NCBI GenBank assembly: GCA_900758165.1
Contig: CAAEQN010000115.1
Location: 1-6,477, forward strand
Direction: 5' to 3'
Length of the DNA stretch: 6,477 nucleotides
Source of the DNA: Clostridia bacterium
Lineage (GTDB): Bacteria > Bacillota > Clostridia > TANB77 > CAG-508
Shown: positions 6,257 to 6,477 of the stretch, piece by piece
Layout of the letters: each line of letters starts with the position of its first letter
Position numbering within the stretch: the first letter of the stretch is position 1
The notes under the pieces: model-generated
Database searches by the model: none
Seen by the model: only the letters and a program-made list of their open reading frames with translations
What the model was told of the DNA's origin: nothing
Translations under genes and position numbers: made by a program

Positions 6257-6277
6257 AAAGTATTTGCAAAAGACAAA
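6250..6277 (+). repeat. 28-bp direct repeat, copy 2
   Basis: Matches 5923-5950 at 26 of 28 positions in the same orientation, 327 bp further on. It lies between the small hydrophobic gene and the next plus-strand gene. In the plus direction no good -10 box follows at the distance seen in copy 1, so it does not simply repeat that promoter. Confidence 0.85.
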
Positions 6278-6349
6278 AGCAAAGATAGCTACTGATACTA
6301 AACAAGAATAATTATAATAAAAAAAGCCAAAATAAATATGGTGATTTAT

Positions 6350-6477
6350 ATGAGCATTTCTTGGTTAAAAGCTTCAAGTGATAGAAAAAGTTTTAAAATA
6401 TTTGAAAGCTTTGGAATGGATGTATATAAAATAAATGATTTAGAAAAAACAGACGAAAAAATAAGAGAACTAGTAGA
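6350..6477 (+). CDS. Unrecognised protein, N-terminal 42 residues (runs off the window)
   Basis: ATG at 6350 opens a frame to the right edge, beginning MSISWLKASSDRKSFKIF and continuing through FGMDVYKINDLEKTDEKIRELV. It is preceded by GGTGAT at 6340-6345, only 4 nt away, a weak or close ribosome binding site. An in-frame ATG at 6338 would add four residues but has no site upstream. The pattern (basic helix, FGMDVYKI strand, charged DLEKTDEKIRELV helix) suggests a small alpha/beta domain. The layout is faintly like V-type ATPase subunit F, but the usual glycine-rich start of that family is missing, so I assign no function. No clear promoter was found; TATAAT at 6313-6318 could be a -10 box but lacks a good -35. 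Confidence 0.7.
   Translation, partial: MSISWLKASSDRKSFKIFESFGMDVYKINDLEKTDEKIRELV

Noticed and set aside
5923..6277. CRISPR-like repeats
   Set aside because: Only two copies, spaced 327 bp apart with genes between them, and not palindromic.
6250..6318. Strong plus-strand promoter in repeat copy 2 for the gene at 6350
   Set aside because: The TATAAT at 6313-6318 has no convincing -35 at 16-18 bp and the repeat is too far upstream of it.

Overview
This strongly AT-rich window looks like a chromosomal segment of an anaerobic, low-GC Firmicutes, most likely a Clostridia relative. The evidence is the AGA/ATA/TTA-heavy codon use, strong AGGAGG-type ribosome binding sites, a rubrerythrin, and a long-form U32 'peptidase' of the kind common in Clostridia. 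The taxonomic call is inference; nothing here names a species.

Layout. Positions 1-204 hold the C-terminal end of a rubrerythrin (+). It faces an acyl-ACP thioesterase (-, 250-984) across a shared bidirectional terminator (213-246). The thioesterase and a copper gene diverge from an intergenic region with one promoter each way and a perfect 9-bp inverted repeat over the -35 box of the copper promoter. Positions 1153-3566 encode a Cu(I)-exporting P1B-type ATPase (CopA) with one HMA metal-binding domain at each end. Its reading frame is broken twice, at 2163-2164 and 3007-3008, each time by one extra C that creates a CCGG. Removing both Cs restores a canonical 803-residue protein. The C-terminal HMA domain has its own internal Shine-Dalgarno and ATG, so it may also be made as a free CopZ-like chaperone. 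The copA stop overlaps by 8 bp the start of a 786-residue U32-family protein (3559-5919), probably an RNA-hydroxylation factor of the RlhA/TrhP type.

The 430-bp gap after the U32 gene is not empty. It has the architecture of a type I toxin-antitoxin locus. A 37-residue hydrophobic peptide is encoded on the minus strand (6056-6169) with a near-perfect Shine-Dalgarno. A short structured RNA is predicted on the plus strand (about 5970-6056). The two converge on one bidirectional terminator hairpin (6015-6052). A short direct repeat would let the RNA pair with the peptide's start codon region. Two nearly identical 28-bp direct repeats (5923-5950, 6250-6277) flank the cassette. The window ends inside an unrecognised plus-strand gene starting at 6350.

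How they fit together. Rubrerythrin (peroxide), CopA (copper) and a cysteine-rich U32 enzyme that probably carries an Fe-S cluster suggest a stress and metal neighbourhood, but only copA and the U32 gene are clearly co-transcribed. The most interesting items are the candidate toxin/antisense-RNA cassette, the paired CCGG frameshifts in copA, and the internal CopZ start.
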